46,802 nucleotides of DNA from Vineibacter terrae (lineage in GTDB: Bacteria > Pseudomonadota > Alphaproteobacteria > Reyranellales > Reyranellaceae), in NCBI RefSeq assembly GCF_008039615.1, contig NZ_VDUZ01000067.1:1-46802 (forward strand), in the 5' to 3' direction. The notes under the pieces are model-generated. The model ran no database searches. It was not told the DNA's origin and saw only the letters and a list, made by a program, of their open reading frames with translations. The position numbers and the translations under genes are program-made. This document shows positions 8,910-16,805 of this stretch, in pieces. How positions within the stretch are numbered: the stretch's first letter is position 1; every line of letters begins with the position of its first letter.

Positions 8910-9974
8910 ATGCCCGTGATGATTGATCCACCCCCGATTCCGTCCTGGCGCCCCGACCGGCTGAGCCGGCGATTGCCTCTTCTTGCGGCACGTGGCCGCA
9001 TCCTGCGGGCGCTGCGGCGCTGGTTCGACGATGCGGGCTTCGTCGAGGTCGAGACGCCGGCGCTGCAGGTATCGCCGGGCATGGAAGTGCATCTCAAGGC
9101 GTTCGCCACCGAGATCGAGGCGCCCGACGGCCGCCACGGCCGGCTCTATCTGCACACATCGCCCGAGTTCGCGATGAAGAAGCTGCTGGCCGGCGGCGTG
9201 CCGCTTCTGTTTCAGCTCGCGCGCGTCTGGCGCAACGGCGAGCGCTCGGACCGGCACCATCCGGAATTCACCATGCTGGAATGGTACCGCGCCGAGGCCG
9301 GCTACGAGTCCCTGATGGACGACTGCGAGGCCCTCCTGCGCGCGGCGCTGGCGGCGAGCGGCGGGTCGCTGCTGCGCTGGCAAGGGGCCACGAGCGATCC
9401 GGCGCGGCCCTTCGAGCGGCTGGCGGTGGCCGAGGCCTTCCAGCGCTATGCCGGCATCGACCTGCTGGCCACGGCGCCCGATCCGCAAGCGCCGGATGCG
9501 GCGGCGCTGGCGCGCGGCGCCGTGCGCGCCGGCATCAGGCCGCGCCCGAGCGATACCTGGGAGGACATCTTCTTCCGCGTCATGCTGGAGCACATCGAGC
9601 CCCGGCTGGGCTTCGGCCGTCCGACGATCCTCTACGACTACCCGGTATCGATGGCGGCCCTGTCGCGGCCCAAGCCGGGCGATCCGCGCCTGGCCGAGCG
9701 CTTCGAGCTTTATGTCTGCGGCCTGGAGCTGGCGAACGCTTTCGGCGAGCTGACCGACGCCGCCGTGCAGCGCCGCCGCTTCGAAGCCGACATGGCGATG
9801 CGGCGCGCGCTCTATGGCGAGGCCTATCCGGTTGACGAGGATTTCCTGGCTGCGCTGGAGCACGGCCTGCCGCCCAGCGCCGGCATCGCGCTGGGCTTCG
9901 ACCGCCTGGTCATGCTCGCCACCGGCGCCACCCGCATCGAGGATGTGCTGTGGCTGCCGGTGGCGGCACCGTAG
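8910..9974 (+). CDS. epmA: EF-P lysine aminoacylase EpmA (GenX/PoxA)
   Basis: This 354-residue class II lysyl-tRNA-synthetase-like enzyme lacks the anticodon-binding domain and attaches beta-lysine to elongation factor P. Motif 2 appears as ARVWRNGERSDRHHPEFTM (about 105-122) with the following LEWY, and motif 3 as GIALGFDRLVML near the C-terminus. The start is uncertain: ATG at 8910 or ATG at 8919 (MIDPPPIP) both fit, and no good ribosome-binding site favours one. The length agrees with EpmA (about 325-350). It is convergent with the TPR gene, and element B1 between them probably ends both transcripts. The partner genes efp and epmB are not in the window. Confidence 0.9.
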   Translation: MPVMIDPPPIPSWRPDRLSRRLPLLAARGRILRALRRWFDDAGFVEVETPALQVSPGMEVHLKAFATEIEAPDGRHGRLYLHTSPEFAMKKLLAGGVPLLFQLARVWRNGERSDRHHPEFTMLEWYRAEAGYESLMDDCEALLRAALAASGGSLLRWQGATSDPARPFERLAVAEAFQRYAGIDLLATAPDPQAPDAAALARGAVRAGIRPRPSDTWEDIFFRVMLEHIEPRLGFGRPTILYDYPVSMAALSRPKPGDPRLAERFELYVCGLELANAFGELTDAAVQRRRFEADMAMRRALYGEAYPVDEDFLAALEHGLPPSAGIALGFDRLVMLATGATRIEDVLWLPVAAP

Positions 9975-9981
9975 CGCTTGC

Positions 9982-10072
9982 TCATGGGGTCGGGCCGCGC
10001 CGCTCCAGCGGCGCTCTTCATCTTGTTCCTTGCAGGAAAAGCGCCGCTGGAGCGGCGCGGCCCGACCCATGA
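9982..10072. repeat. Palindromic element B1 (possible bidirectional terminator)
   Basis: This is a near-perfect inverted repeat with arms 9982-10015 and 10040-10072 (one extra base in the left arm). Each arm contains its own inner palindrome, CCGCTCCAGCGG. It lies between convergent genes (epmA and the TPR gene), where a hairpin works in both directions. A copy with a degenerate right arm (B2) is at 23265. Confidence 0.85.
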
Positions 10073-10084
10073 AGCGCCGTCCGC

Positions 10085-10474
10085 CTATCGCTGCTTCAGC
10101 GCCGCGATGCGCGCCTGGTAGCGATGCTTGTCGTCCTCGGTGGCGTAGGACCTGGTCACCAGGTCTTCATACAGGACCAGGGCGGCGACTGCGTCGCCCT
10201 TGTCGGCGAGAAAGACCGCCTTGCGCTCGATGCTCTCGCCCCGGCTCAAGGGCCATTCGAGGGCGATGGCGCGATCGTAGGCGCGCAACGCGTCGGGTGC
10301 GCGCCCCAGCCTGTCGAGCACGATGGCCACGTTGTTCAGCATGCGGGCCTTGTCGATGGCGCTGATATCGGACGTGGCGAGGCTCTCGAACCGGGCCAGC
10401 GCCTGCGCAAGTTCGCCCTTCTCGAACAGGGCGGCCGCCGCCTGCGCCGCTGCCACGTAGTCGTCGTACTTCAT
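10085..10474 (-). CDS. Small TPR-repeat protein
   Basis: This 129-residue all-helical protein has about three tetratricopeptide-like units: FEKGELAQALARFESLA, MLNNVAIVLDRLGRAPDALRAYDRAIAL, and a last unit around GDAVAALVLYEDLV. Such repeats mediate protein contacts; the partner is unknown. There is no signal peptide. Its ATG overlaps the folP stop codon by four bases, so it is translationally coupled to folP, although no functional link with folate is evident. It ends just before element B1. Confidence 0.75.
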   Translation of the reverse strand: MKYDDYVAAAQAAAALFEKGELAQALARFESLATSDISAIDKARMLNNVAIVLDRLGRAPDALRAYDRAIALEWPLSRGESIERKAVFLADKGDAVAALVLYEDLVTRSYATEDDKHRYQARIAALKQR

Positions 10475-11337
10475 CCCGCCTCTCCGCCGGTCCGTTCGAT
10501 TCTTGCCAATGCCGCCTGCGCCTTGAGCGCCTGCACGGTCTCGCGCACGTCGTGCACCCGCAGGATGGCGGCGCCGCGCGCTGCCGCCGCCAGCGCCAGC
10601 GCCAGCGATCCGCCCAGGCGCCGTGCCGCCACGGGCTCCCCGCTGATGGCGCCGACGAAGCGCTTGCGCGAGGCGCCGACCACGATTGGGCGGCCCAGCG
10701 TCGACAGCTCCGCCAGGCGGGCGATCAGCGGCAGGTTGTCGTCCGGCGCGGCGCCGACGAAGCCGACACCCGGATCAATGGCGATCCCATCCTGCGGCAC
10801 GCCGGCACCGCGGCAGGCCGCGACTCGCGCCGCCAGGAACGTGCGCGCCGCGGCCACGATGTCGCCGCCGGCAGCAGCCTCGTAGCCGCCGGCGGCGGTG
10901 CCGCGGCGATACATCAGGATCACCGGGCAGCGCCGCGTGGCGATGAGCTCAAGGCTCTGCTGGTCATCGCACAGCGCCGATACGTCGTTGACGATCCGGG
11001 CGCCCGCATCCAGCGCCGCCCGCATGACGTCGGCGCGGCGCGTGTCGATCGAGACCACGGCTCCGGCAGCCACCAGGCCGCGGACCACCGGCATGACGCG
11101 CGCGGCCTCCTCGGCGACGGTGACAGCCGCCGCGCCGGGCCGCGTCGATTCGCCACCCACGTCGACGATGTCGGCGCCGTCCTCGCGCATGCGCAGGCCG
11201 GCCGCGATGGCGCGCCCGGCGTCCAGGTGCAGGCCGCCATCGGAGAACGAATCCGGCGTCACGTTCACGATGCCCATCACCCACGGCCGGCCGTCGGCGT
11301 GGGGGGCAAGGCCGGCGAAAGCGGGTGGCGGGGTCAT
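10471..11337 (-). CDS. folP: Dihydropteroate synthase FolP
   Basis: This 288-residue cytoplasmic enzyme joins 4-aminobenzoate to the pterin diphosphate in folate synthesis and is the sulfonamide target. The TIM-barrel signatures are intact: MGIVNVTPDSFSDGG (21-35), GGESTRPGA (about 62-69), VSIDTRRADV, RIVNDVSAL and IAIDPGVGF. The GASRKRFVG loop and the C-terminal LRVHDV are also present. The start at 11335-11337 (MTPPPAF) avoids a long overlap with the OsmC gene, which ends 5 bases upstream. It is coupled to the TPR gene by a 4-base overlap. Confidence 0.94.
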   Translation of the reverse strand: MTPPPAFAGLAPHADGRPWVMGIVNVTPDSFSDGGLHLDAGRAIAAGLRMREDGADIVDVGGESTRPGAAAVTVAEEAARVMPVVRGLVAAGAVVSIDTRRADVMRAALDAGARIVNDVSALCDDQQSLELIATRRCPVILMYRRGTAAGGYEAAAGGDIVAAARTFLAARVAACRGAGVPQDGIAIDPGVGFVGAAPDDNLPLIARLAELSTLGRPIVVGASRKRFVGAISGEPVAARRLGGSLALALAAAARGAAILRVHDVRETVQALKAQAALARIERTGGEAG

Positions 11338-11342
11338 GCCGG

Positions 11343-11768
11343 TCAGGTGACCTCCTCCAGCACCACCTCGTGCGTGACCGTCGCGGTCTTGCGGATCATC
11401 GCCGTGGCCGAGCAGTACTTGTCCTCGCTGAGCGCCACGGCGCGCTCGATCAGCGCCCGGTTCAGCCCCTTGCCGCGCATGCGATAGATCAGCTTCACCT
11501 GGGTGAAGACCTTGGGCGGCTCCTCGGCGCGCTCCGCGACCAGCTCTATGGCCATGCCGCGCACATCCTGCCGCTGCTTCTTCAGCATCGACACCACGTC
11601 GATGGCCGTGCAGCCGCCCATGCCGATCAGCACCATCTCCATCGGCCGCGCCGCCAGATCGTGCCCGCCGACATCGGGGGCGCCGTCCATGGTCACGGTG
11701 TGGCCGGACCCTGATTCGCCGACAAAAAGGGCGTTCTCGGCCCAGGTGATGCGGGCGGTGGTGCTCAT
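11343..11768 (-). CDS. OsmC/YhfA family protein (putative thiol peroxidase)
   Basis: This 141-residue protein is of the OsmC/Ohr superfamily. The two family cysteines are present, Cys53 in GMGGCTAIDV and Cys119 in EDKYCSATAM, along with the ARPMEMVLIG helix before the first cysteine. The arrangement looks more like the YhfA branch than Ohr, so organic hydroperoxide reduction is possible but not established. It is first in a tight group with folP and the TPR gene. The upstream 150 bases are shared with the divergent DUF6152 gene. Confidence 0.85.
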   Translation of the reverse strand: MSTTARITWAENALFVGESGSGHTVTMDGAPDVGGHDLAARPMEMVLIGMGGCTAIDVVSMLKKQRQDVRGMAIELVAERAEEPPKVFTQVKLIYRMRGKGLNRALIERAVALSEDKYCSATAMIRKTATVTHEVVLEEVT

Positions 11769-11918
11769 GCGAGGACTCCTGAAGCGACAAGGCCCGGACC
11801 CTAGCCAAACAGCTCGCCGGTGTCATGGCGCCTGAGGGAAACGAGCCGCCGGCCGCTTGCATGCGCCGGGCGCCCGGCTTAACTCTAAGGCTCCGCCGCG
11901 CAGCATAGCAGGTGCGCC

Positions 11919-12266
11919 ATGCGTCAGCTCGTCCTTGTCGCCTCACTGGCCGTGGCGCTGCCTGCGGCAGCGTTCGCGCATCACGGCTGGAGCAGCTACG
12001 ACGCCAACACGGTGCTCACCTTGACGGCGCCGGTCCTCGAATCGCGCTATCAGAACCCGCACGGCGAGCTGGTGCTGGAGGATCAGGGCAAGCGCTGGCT
12101 GGTGGTGCTGGCGCCGCCGTCGCGCATGCAGTCACGCGGCTTGCCGCGCGAGGCGATCGCCGTCGGCAAGGCCGTGGTCGTGGTCGGCTATCCCAGCCGC
12201 ACCACGCAAGGCGAGATGCGGGCGGAACGCATCACGGTCGACGGCAAGACCGTCGAGCTGCGCTAG
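11919..12266 (+). CDS. DUF6152 family exported protein
   Basis: This 115-residue precursor has a clear signal peptide (MRQLVLVASLAVALPAAAFA, cleavage after about residue 20). The mature part begins HHGWSSYDANTVLTLTAPV, the typical opening of DUF6152 proteins, and continues as a small beta-rich domain. Function is unknown; these proteins often sit next to DUF6644 membrane proteins, as here, where the next gene starts 27 bases on. The adjacent histidines at the mature N-terminus could bind a metal, which is speculation. Confidence 0.82.
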   Translation: MRQLVLVASLAVALPAAAFAHHGWSSYDANTVLTLTAPVLESRYQNPHGELVLEDQGKRWLVVLAPPSRMQSRGLPREAIAVGKAVVVVGYPSRTTQGEMRAERITVDGKTVELR

Positions 12267-12292
12267 CTGGACGCCGCCGCCCGGCGCCGGCC

Positions 12293-12787
12293 GTGGAACA
12301 TGGGCATCCCCTGGCGCCGGCCTGGGCTGCGGCGCTCGAAGCGTCGGCCTGGGCGCTGACCGTGCGCGATTCGACCTGGATCTATCCGCTGGCGAACCTG
12401 ACCCATCTGCTGGGGCTGGTGATGCTGGTCGGCCCGATCGCCAGCCTGGACCTGCGCCTGCTCGGGGTTGCCCGTGCCATCGCGGCGTCCGACCTGTCGC
12501 GCCTGCTGACTCCGATCGCGGTGATCGGGCTGGTGCTGTCGCTGGCCAGTGGCTCGGTGCTGTTCGTCGCCGATGCCGGGGCGCTGGCGCGCAACGAGGT
12601 CTTCCTGGCCAAGATGGCGCTGCTGGCGTTGGGTGCGCTGAACGCGGTGGCGTTCCGTTGGCTGTGGCACCATCGGCTGCATCAATGGGATGTCCGGCCG
12701 CCGCTCGCCGGCCGCCTCCAGGCCCTGGCCTCGATCTTCATATGGCTGGGCACTGCGACCTTCGGACGCCTCATTGCGTATTTCTAG
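12293..12787 (+). CDS. DUF6644 family membrane protein
   Basis: This 164-residue integral membrane protein has four hydrophobic segments, with conserved STWIYPLANLTHLLGLVML, then DLRLLG and a final FIWLGTATFGRLIAY. The GTG at 12293 is chosen as start because the sequence from there (VEHGHPLAPAW) lines up with the usual N-terminus. There is no ATG before the first segment. Histidines near membrane edges are reminiscent of haem or quinone proteins, but no function is known. It forms a pair with the upstream DUF6152 gene and is followed 23 bases later by the methyltransferase. Confidence 0.75.
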   Translation: MEHGHPLAPAWAAALEASAWALTVRDSTWIYPLANLTHLLGLVMLVGPIASLDLRLLGVARAIAASDLSRLLTPIAVIGLVLSLASGSVLFVADAGALARNEVFLAKMALLALGALNAVAFRWLWHHRLHQWDVRPPLAGRLQALASIFIWLGTATFGRLIAYF

Positions 12788-12810
12788 ATTTTGGCCCAGG
12801 AAGCTGCGGC

Positions 12811-13719
12811 ATGAGCAGCACCAACCCCGACAACACCCCGGCCCGGCCCGAAGGCGGCTATGCCGGCGCCTCCGACGAGGCGATCGCCTTCCACTACGAC
12901 GTCGGCACGGACTTCTACCGGCTGTGGCTCGACCCGCGGCTGATCTACAGCGCCGCACGCTGGCGCGGGCCGCTCGATCGCGGCCCGATGCCGCGGGTGT
13001 CCCTGGAGACGGCGCAGCTCGCCAAGCTGGACTTCCATCTCGACGCGGTGCGCGTGGAGGAGTGCAAGACGCTGCTCGACGTCGGCTGCGGCTGGGGTGC
13101 CGTCCTGAAGCGGGCCCTGGAACGCGGCGTCGAGCGCGCCACCGGCCTGACGCTGAGCCGCGACCAGGCGCAGCATGTGCGCAGCCAGGACTGGCCCGGC
13201 GCCGATGTGCGGCTGGAAAGCTACGAGGTCTTCACGCCTGACGGGCCCATCGACGGCATCATCAGCATCGGCGCCTTCGAGCATTTCGTGCGGCCCGGCT
13301 ATGAGCCGGCGCACCGGCAGGGCATCTACCGCAGCTTCTTCGAACGCTGCCACGGCTGGCTGCGCAAGGGCGGCGCGCTGTCGCTGCAGAGCATCTGCTG
13401 GGGCTATGTCGACCGCGCCTATGCCGCCAAGGCGGTGCCGACCTATGTCTTCCCCGATTCGGACCTGCCTTGGCCCAACGAGGTGTTCGAGGCCGCCAAT
13501 CCCTTCTTCGACGTGGTCTACGCCGAGAGCCGCGCCGAGGACTATGCCCTGACCCTGCGGGCCTGGCTGAAGGCGCTGCGGGCGCAGAAGGCCGAGATCG
13601 TCGCCGGCCATGGCGAGAAGATCTTCGATCACTACGAGAAGTACCTGCGCCGCTGCACCTACGCCTTCGAGAACAACACCGTCACCCTGATGCGTTTCGT
13701 GATGTCACGGCGGGGGTAG
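12811..13719 (+). CDS. Cyclopropane-fatty-acid-synthase-like SAM methyltransferase
   Basis: This 302-residue protein is of the CFA/mycolic acid methyltransferase family, which adds a methylene or methyl from S-adenosylmethionine to unsaturated acyl chains. The family opening HYDVGTDFYRLWLDP (28-42) and the SAM motif LLDVGCGWGAVL (about 88-99) are clear, followed by IISIGAFEHFVRPGY. It is shorter than E. coli Cfa because the N-terminal extension is missing, as in actinobacterial and polyketide-type homologues, so the substrate could be a free or carrier-bound acyl chain. The ATG at 12811 has an AGGAAG ribosome-binding site. Element A3 follows the stop codon. Confidence 0.85.
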   Translation: MSSTNPDNTPARPEGGYAGASDEAIAFHYDVGTDFYRLWLDPRLIYSAARWRGPLDRGPMPRVSLETAQLAKLDFHLDAVRVEECKTLLDVGCGWGAVLKRALERGVERATGLTLSRDQAQHVRSQDWPGADVRLESYEVFTPDGPIDGIISIGAFEHFVRPGYEPAHRQGIYRSFFERCHGWLRKGGALSLQSICWGYVDRAYAAKAVPTYVFPDSDLPWPNEVFEAANPFFDVVYAESRAEDYALTLRAWLKALRAQKAEIVAGHGEKIFDHYEKYLRRCTYAFENNTVTLMRFVMSRRG

Positions 13720-13727
13720 GAAGTCTT

Positions 13728-13851
13728 CCTCCCCAACGAAGTTGGGGAGGTGCCCCGAAGGGGCGGAGGGGAGCCCTCGTGGTCTTGGCAAGAGAGACCA
13801 CGTCGGCTCCCCTTCCGGCCTTCGGCCCCCTTCCCCGCAAGCGGGGAAGGG
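13728..13851. repeat. Palindromic element A3
   Basis: This is an A-family composite palindrome in a convergent gap (methyltransferase gene on plus, NTF2-like gene on minus). It opens with CTCCCCAACGAAGTTGGGGAG and closes with the hairpin TTCCCCGCAAGCGGGGAA. The inner GTGGTCTT and AAGAGAGACCACGT segments can pair. A transcript terminator or mRNA stabiliser role is plausible. Confidence 0.85.
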
Positions 13852-13861
13852 AATGTTCCCT

Positions 13862-14323
13862 TTAATCCGCGCCGCTGAACCGGCCATGCGAGACCGCAGG
13901 CGTGCCGCGGAACAGCGACATGTGGGTGTGCACCGCCACCCATGGGGCGCCGATCTGATGGCGCGCGAAGGCGACCGTGGCGCGGCCGCGCCGGTCGAAG
14001 CGCGTGCCGTCGGGATGGAAGCCGTCCGAATCCCAGACTGCCATCCCCGTGCCGCTGAGCCGATCGGCTGACACGATGCCCTTCACGTCGGCCAGCCGCC
14101 AGTGGAAGCGCCGGATCGTGGGCCACACATTGCGCCACTGCTCGCGCTCGACGGCGTCGCGTTCGGCCACGAAATCGCTGAAGGTGCCGAAGGCGATCAT
14201 GTCCTTGGCGAACAGAGGACGGCCGGCCGCGAAATCGACGGCGTTGACGCAATCCTCCAGGCTCTTGAACCAGCGCCGCATCGCCTCGATGTCGTCGGGA
14301 AGGGGTTCGCGCCGCAATATCAT
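13862..14323 (-). CDS. SnoaL-like / NTF2-fold protein
   Basis: This 153-residue protein is of the nuclear-transport-factor-2-like fold used by small hydratases, isomerases and polyketide cyclases. Features are the N-terminal helix (IEAMRRWFKSLEDCVNAVDF), the LFAKDMIAFGTFSDFVAER strand region, and the C-terminal APWVAVHTHMSLF strand. The ATG at 14321-14323 is preferred over a GTG three codons upstream. The substrate is unknown. It is divergent from the crotonase gene, and the gap holds an operator-like palindrome (14445-14462), so both may respond to one regulator. Confidence 0.7.
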   Translation of the reverse strand: MILRREPLPDDIEAMRRWFKSLEDCVNAVDFAAGRPLFAKDMIAFGTFSDFVAERDAVEREQWRNVWPTIRRFHWRLADVKGIVSADRLSGTGMAVWDSDGFHPDGTRFDRRGRATVAFARHQIGAPWVAVHTHMSLFRGTPAVSHGRFSGAD

Positions 14324-14444
14324 CGCCTGCACCTTCGCTTGCCGGATGGAGCGGCGATCCTAGAGCAACCGGACGCCAGGCGTCATCGCATGAGAATTGC
14401 TCGATCGGGGGCGAGCTGGATTGCGGTTGACAGGTTCCGTTTTT

Positions 14445-14484
14445 GAACGCACCAGTGCATTCTCTTTTTGAACGTACTCGTGCC
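14445..14484. promoter_or_regulatory. Operator-like palindrome with a half copy, upstream of the crotonase gene
   Basis: GAACGCACCAGTGCATTC (14445-14462) is an interrupted palindrome (GAA, GCAC, GTGC, TTC). A partial second copy, TTTTTGAACGTACTCGTGCC, begins 25 bases later, near two turns plus of helix. A TTGACA at 14427-14432 lies just upstream. The layout suits a TetR-type repressor of the downstream acyl-CoA genes. No regulator gene is adjacent. Confidence 0.5.
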
Positions 14485-14503
14485 ACGACACAGGGAGCCC
14501 GCC

Positions 14504-15292
14504 ATGGCCGACGCGCCCGCAGCCGGACAGATCCGCACCCGCGCCGACGGGCGCATCCTGCACATCACCATCGACAACGTCGCCAAGCGCAACGCCTTCA
14601 TCCCCGAGATGATGGACCAGCTGTCGCAGGCGCTGACCCACTACGACGAAGACGAGTCGCTGTGGGTCGCGGTGCTGAGCGCCGAGGGCGAGCATTTCAC
14701 CGCCGGCCTGGACATGCCGAAATTCTTCGGGCCGGCCGCGACGTGGCGCGGCATCCCCGAGGGCCAGGTCGATCCGTTCGGGCTGAAGCGGCGCTGCCGC
14801 AAGCCGGTGATCACCGTGGTGCAGGGCATCACCTACACCATCGGCATCGAGATGATGCTGGCCGGCGACATCGTGGTCGCCGCCGACACCGCGCGCTTCT
14901 GCCAGATGGAGTCCAAGCGCGGGATCGCGCCGCTGGGTGGCGCGCATTTCCGCTTCCTGAGCCGCACCGGCTGGGGCAATGCGATGTACCACCTGATGCT
15001 GTGCGACGAGTTCGACGCTACGCGCGCCCTGCAGATCGGCCTCGTGCAGGAGGTCGTGCCGTTCGGCCGCCACGTCGAGCGCGGCCTCCAGATCGCGCGG
15101 CTGATCGCGGCCAACGCGCCGTTGGGCATCCAGGTCACCAAGGAGGCGGCGTTGAAGTATGTCGAGGCCGGCGAGGCGGCATCCATCGCCATGCTGCCGG
15201 CGATCCGCGCGCGCGTGATGGGCACCGAGGATGCCAAGGAGGGCATCCGGTCCTTCGTCGAGCGCCGCGCCGCGGTCTTCCAGGGGCGCTAG
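14504..15292 (+). CDS. Enoyl-CoA hydratase/isomerase family protein (crotonase)
   Basis: This 262-residue protein is of the crotonase fold. The oxyanion-hole segment is HFTAGLDM (64-71), and the two catalytic glutamates of enoyl-CoA hydratase are in place: Glu116 in IGIEMMLAGDIV and Glu136 in QMESKRGIAP. Water addition to a trans-2-enoyl-CoA is therefore likely, although the family is catalytically diverse. The ATG at 14504 follows an AGGGAG ribosome-binding site; an upstream ATG at 14468 is less likely. The SDR gene follows after 21 bases, so the pair probably acts on the same acyl or beta-hydroxyacyl compound. Confidence 0.86.
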   Translation: MADAPAAGQIRTRADGRILHITIDNVAKRNAFIPEMMDQLSQALTHYDEDESLWVAVLSAEGEHFTAGLDMPKFFGPAATWRGIPEGQVDPFGLKRRCRKPVITVVQGITYTIGIEMMLAGDIVVAADTARFCQMESKRGIAPLGGAHFRFLSRTGWGNAMYHLMLCDEFDATRALQIGLVQEVVPFGRHVERGLQIARLIAANAPLGIQVTKEAALKYVEAGEAASIAMLPAIRARVMGTEDAKEGIRSFVERRAAVFQGR

Positions 15293-15313
15293 CAACCACC
15301 GCAGGAGGATCCA

Positions 15314-16045
15314 ATGGCTGCCAAGCATACGGCTCTCATCGTCGGAGTCGGCGCCAGCGAGGGCGTCGGCGCCGCCACGGCGCGGCGCTTCGCGCGCGAA
15401 GGCTTTCACGTCGCGGTGGTCGGCCGCACCGCCGCCAAGGTGGACGAGGTCGCGGCCGAGATCCGCGCCGCCGGCGGCAGCGCCGAGGCCCTGGTGGGCG
15501 ATGCCGCGGTCGAAGCGGACGCGGCGCGCTTCGTCGCCGCCGCGGATGCGCAGAACACGCTGCTGGTCGTGGTGCAGAATGCCGGCAGCAATCGGCGCGA
15601 CAGCATCCTGGAGCTGCAGCGCGCCGATTTCGAGCAGCTCTGGCGCGAGCATTGCCTGGGCGGCTTCCTGATCGGCCGCGAGGCGGCGCGGCGCATGGTG
15701 CCGCGCGGCAGCGGCTCGATCTTCTTCACCGGCGCCTCCGGCTCGCTGCGCGGCAAGGCCGGCTTTGCCGCCTTCGCCGCCGCCAAGGCCGGCCTGCGTG
15801 CCGTCGCCCAGAGCATGGCGCGCGAGCTCGGTCCCAGGGGCATCCATGTCGCGCATGTCGTGGTCGATGGCGGCATCGGCGGCGCGCGCCTGCTGGGCCG
15901 GGCGCCGCAGCTACGCGACGAGCGCGGTCCCGACGGCCTGCTGAGCTACGAGGCGATCGCCGACACCTATTGGCAGCTCCACGCCCAGCACCGCAGCGCC
16001 TGGACACACGAGATCGACCTGCGGCCGTGGATCGAATCCTTCTGA
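15314..16045 (+). CDS. Atypical short-chain dehydrogenase lacking the catalytic tyrosine
   Basis: This 243-residue Rossmann protein is of the SDR superfamily. The nucleotide-binding glycines are ALIVGVGASEGVGAA (7-21), and the NAG motif is QNAGS (88-92). The active-site Ser is probably Ser142, but the YxxxK motif reads Phe154-Ala-Ala-Ala-Lys158: the catalytic tyrosine is replaced by phenylalanine. Such SDRs form a known atypical group and may be non-oxidoreductase or use another acid. The C-terminal MARELGPRGIHVAHVVVDG is typical of that group. It is preceded by AGGAGG and cotranscribed with the crotonase gene. Confidence 0.85.
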   Translation: MAAKHTALIVGVGASEGVGAATARRFAREGFHVAVVGRTAAKVDEVAAEIRAAGGSAEALVGDAAVEADAARFVAAADAQNTLLVVVQNAGSNRRDSILELQRADFEQLWREHCLGGFLIGREAARRMVPRGSGSIFFTGASGSLRGKAGFAAFAAAKAGLRAVAQSMARELGPRGIHVAHVVVDGGIGGARLLGRAPQLRDERGPDGLLSYEAIADTYWQLHAQHRSAWTHEIDLRPWIESF

Positions 16046-16056
16046 CACGGGACGAG

Positions 16057-16125
16057 GTCGCCGTTGCACCTCCCAGGGGGCGCCATCACGCAGTACGTCA
16101 TGGATGGCGTGGTGCAATCGGCGAC
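16057..16125 (+). other. Long stem-loop between SDR and hsp20 genes
   Basis: GTCGCCGTTGCACC (16057-16070) pairs with 16111-16125 with one bulged T, and an inner stem CGCCAT/ATGGCG (16081-16086 with 16104-16109) extends it. It starts 11 bases after the SDR stop codon and could be the SDR terminator, though no T-run follows. It could also belong to the hsp20 leader. Confidence 0.5.
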
Positions 16126-16221
16126 CGCTTTGACCTCCATCAACGACGGCCGTGCGATGCGGCCCTAAGGAGCGGCTGGTTGCGCGTTGGGTCCGACATT
16201 TGTGAAAACTGGAGGTTACCC

Positions 16222-16764
16222 ATGGCTGACAATGCCACCAAGCTGCCGATCAGGACCGAAGGCAAGACTGTCGAGCCAACCACGCCCACTCATGGCTGGA
16301 CGACATACGAAAACCTGCGCCGCGAGATCGACCGGGTGTTTGACAGCTTCCATATGAACTGGCGCTCACCGTTCGGCCGTCTCGGCTTCGGCGCCGAGCC
16401 GTTGTTCTCGCGCGAGCTCACCGTCGCCGTCGCGCCGGCGGTGGACGTGGTGGAGACGGAAAGGGCTTACGAGATCACCGCCGAGCTCCCCGGGATGGAC
16501 GAGAGCCATGTCGAGGTGAAATTCGCTGGCGGCGTCCTCACCATCAAAGGCGAGAAGAACGAAGAGAAGCAGAAAGAGGACAAGGACTACTATCTGTCCG
16601 AGCGCCGCTACGGGGCCTTTCAACGCAGCTTCCGCGTGCCGGACAGCGTCGATACGGACAAGATCGAGGCCAGCTTCTCCAAGGGCGTTCTGACCGTGAC
16701 CCTGCCCAAGACGGTAGATGCGCAGCGGGCCGAGAAGAAGATTTCCGTCACACCTGCGGCGTAG
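16222..16764 (+). CDS. Hsp20 / alpha-crystallin family small heat-shock protein
   Basis: This 180-residue holdase chaperone binds unfolding proteins in large oligomers. The N-terminal arm has the bacterial FDSFHMNWRSPFGR pattern. The alpha-crystallin domain runs from about VAPAVDVVETERAYEI (72) to the GVLTVTLPK strand (about 159-167), and an I-x-V tail motif (ISV) follows. The length is typical. The start at 16222 has a GGAGG site 6 bases upstream. The leader of about 96 bases after the stem-loop contains ACCTCC (16133-16138), which can pair with the GGAGGT of the ribosome-binding site, a possible temperature-sensitive lock. Confidence 0.92.
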   Translation: MADNATKLPIRTEGKTVEPTTPTHGWTTYENLRREIDRVFDSFHMNWRSPFGRLGFGAEPLFSRELTVAVAPAVDVVETERAYEITAELPGMDESHVEVKFAGGVLTIKGEKNEEKQKEDKDYYLSERRYGAFQRSFRVPDSVDTDKIEASFSKGVLTVTLPKTVDAQRAEKKISVTPAA

Positions 16765-16805
16765 CCGAAGGTCGGTGGCGCCGGAAGGTCATCGGTGCCC
16801 TCAGT

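Noticed and set aside
10471-11946. A long frame extending folP upstream through the OsmC gene
   Set aside because: Only the part from 11337 has dihydropteroate synthase motifs. The extension is out of frame with the well-supported OsmC protein.
14443-16764. A 773-codon plus frame reaching Hsp20
   Set aside because: Only the last 180 codons from 16222 are Hsp20. The rest is a shadow of the crotonase and SDR genes.
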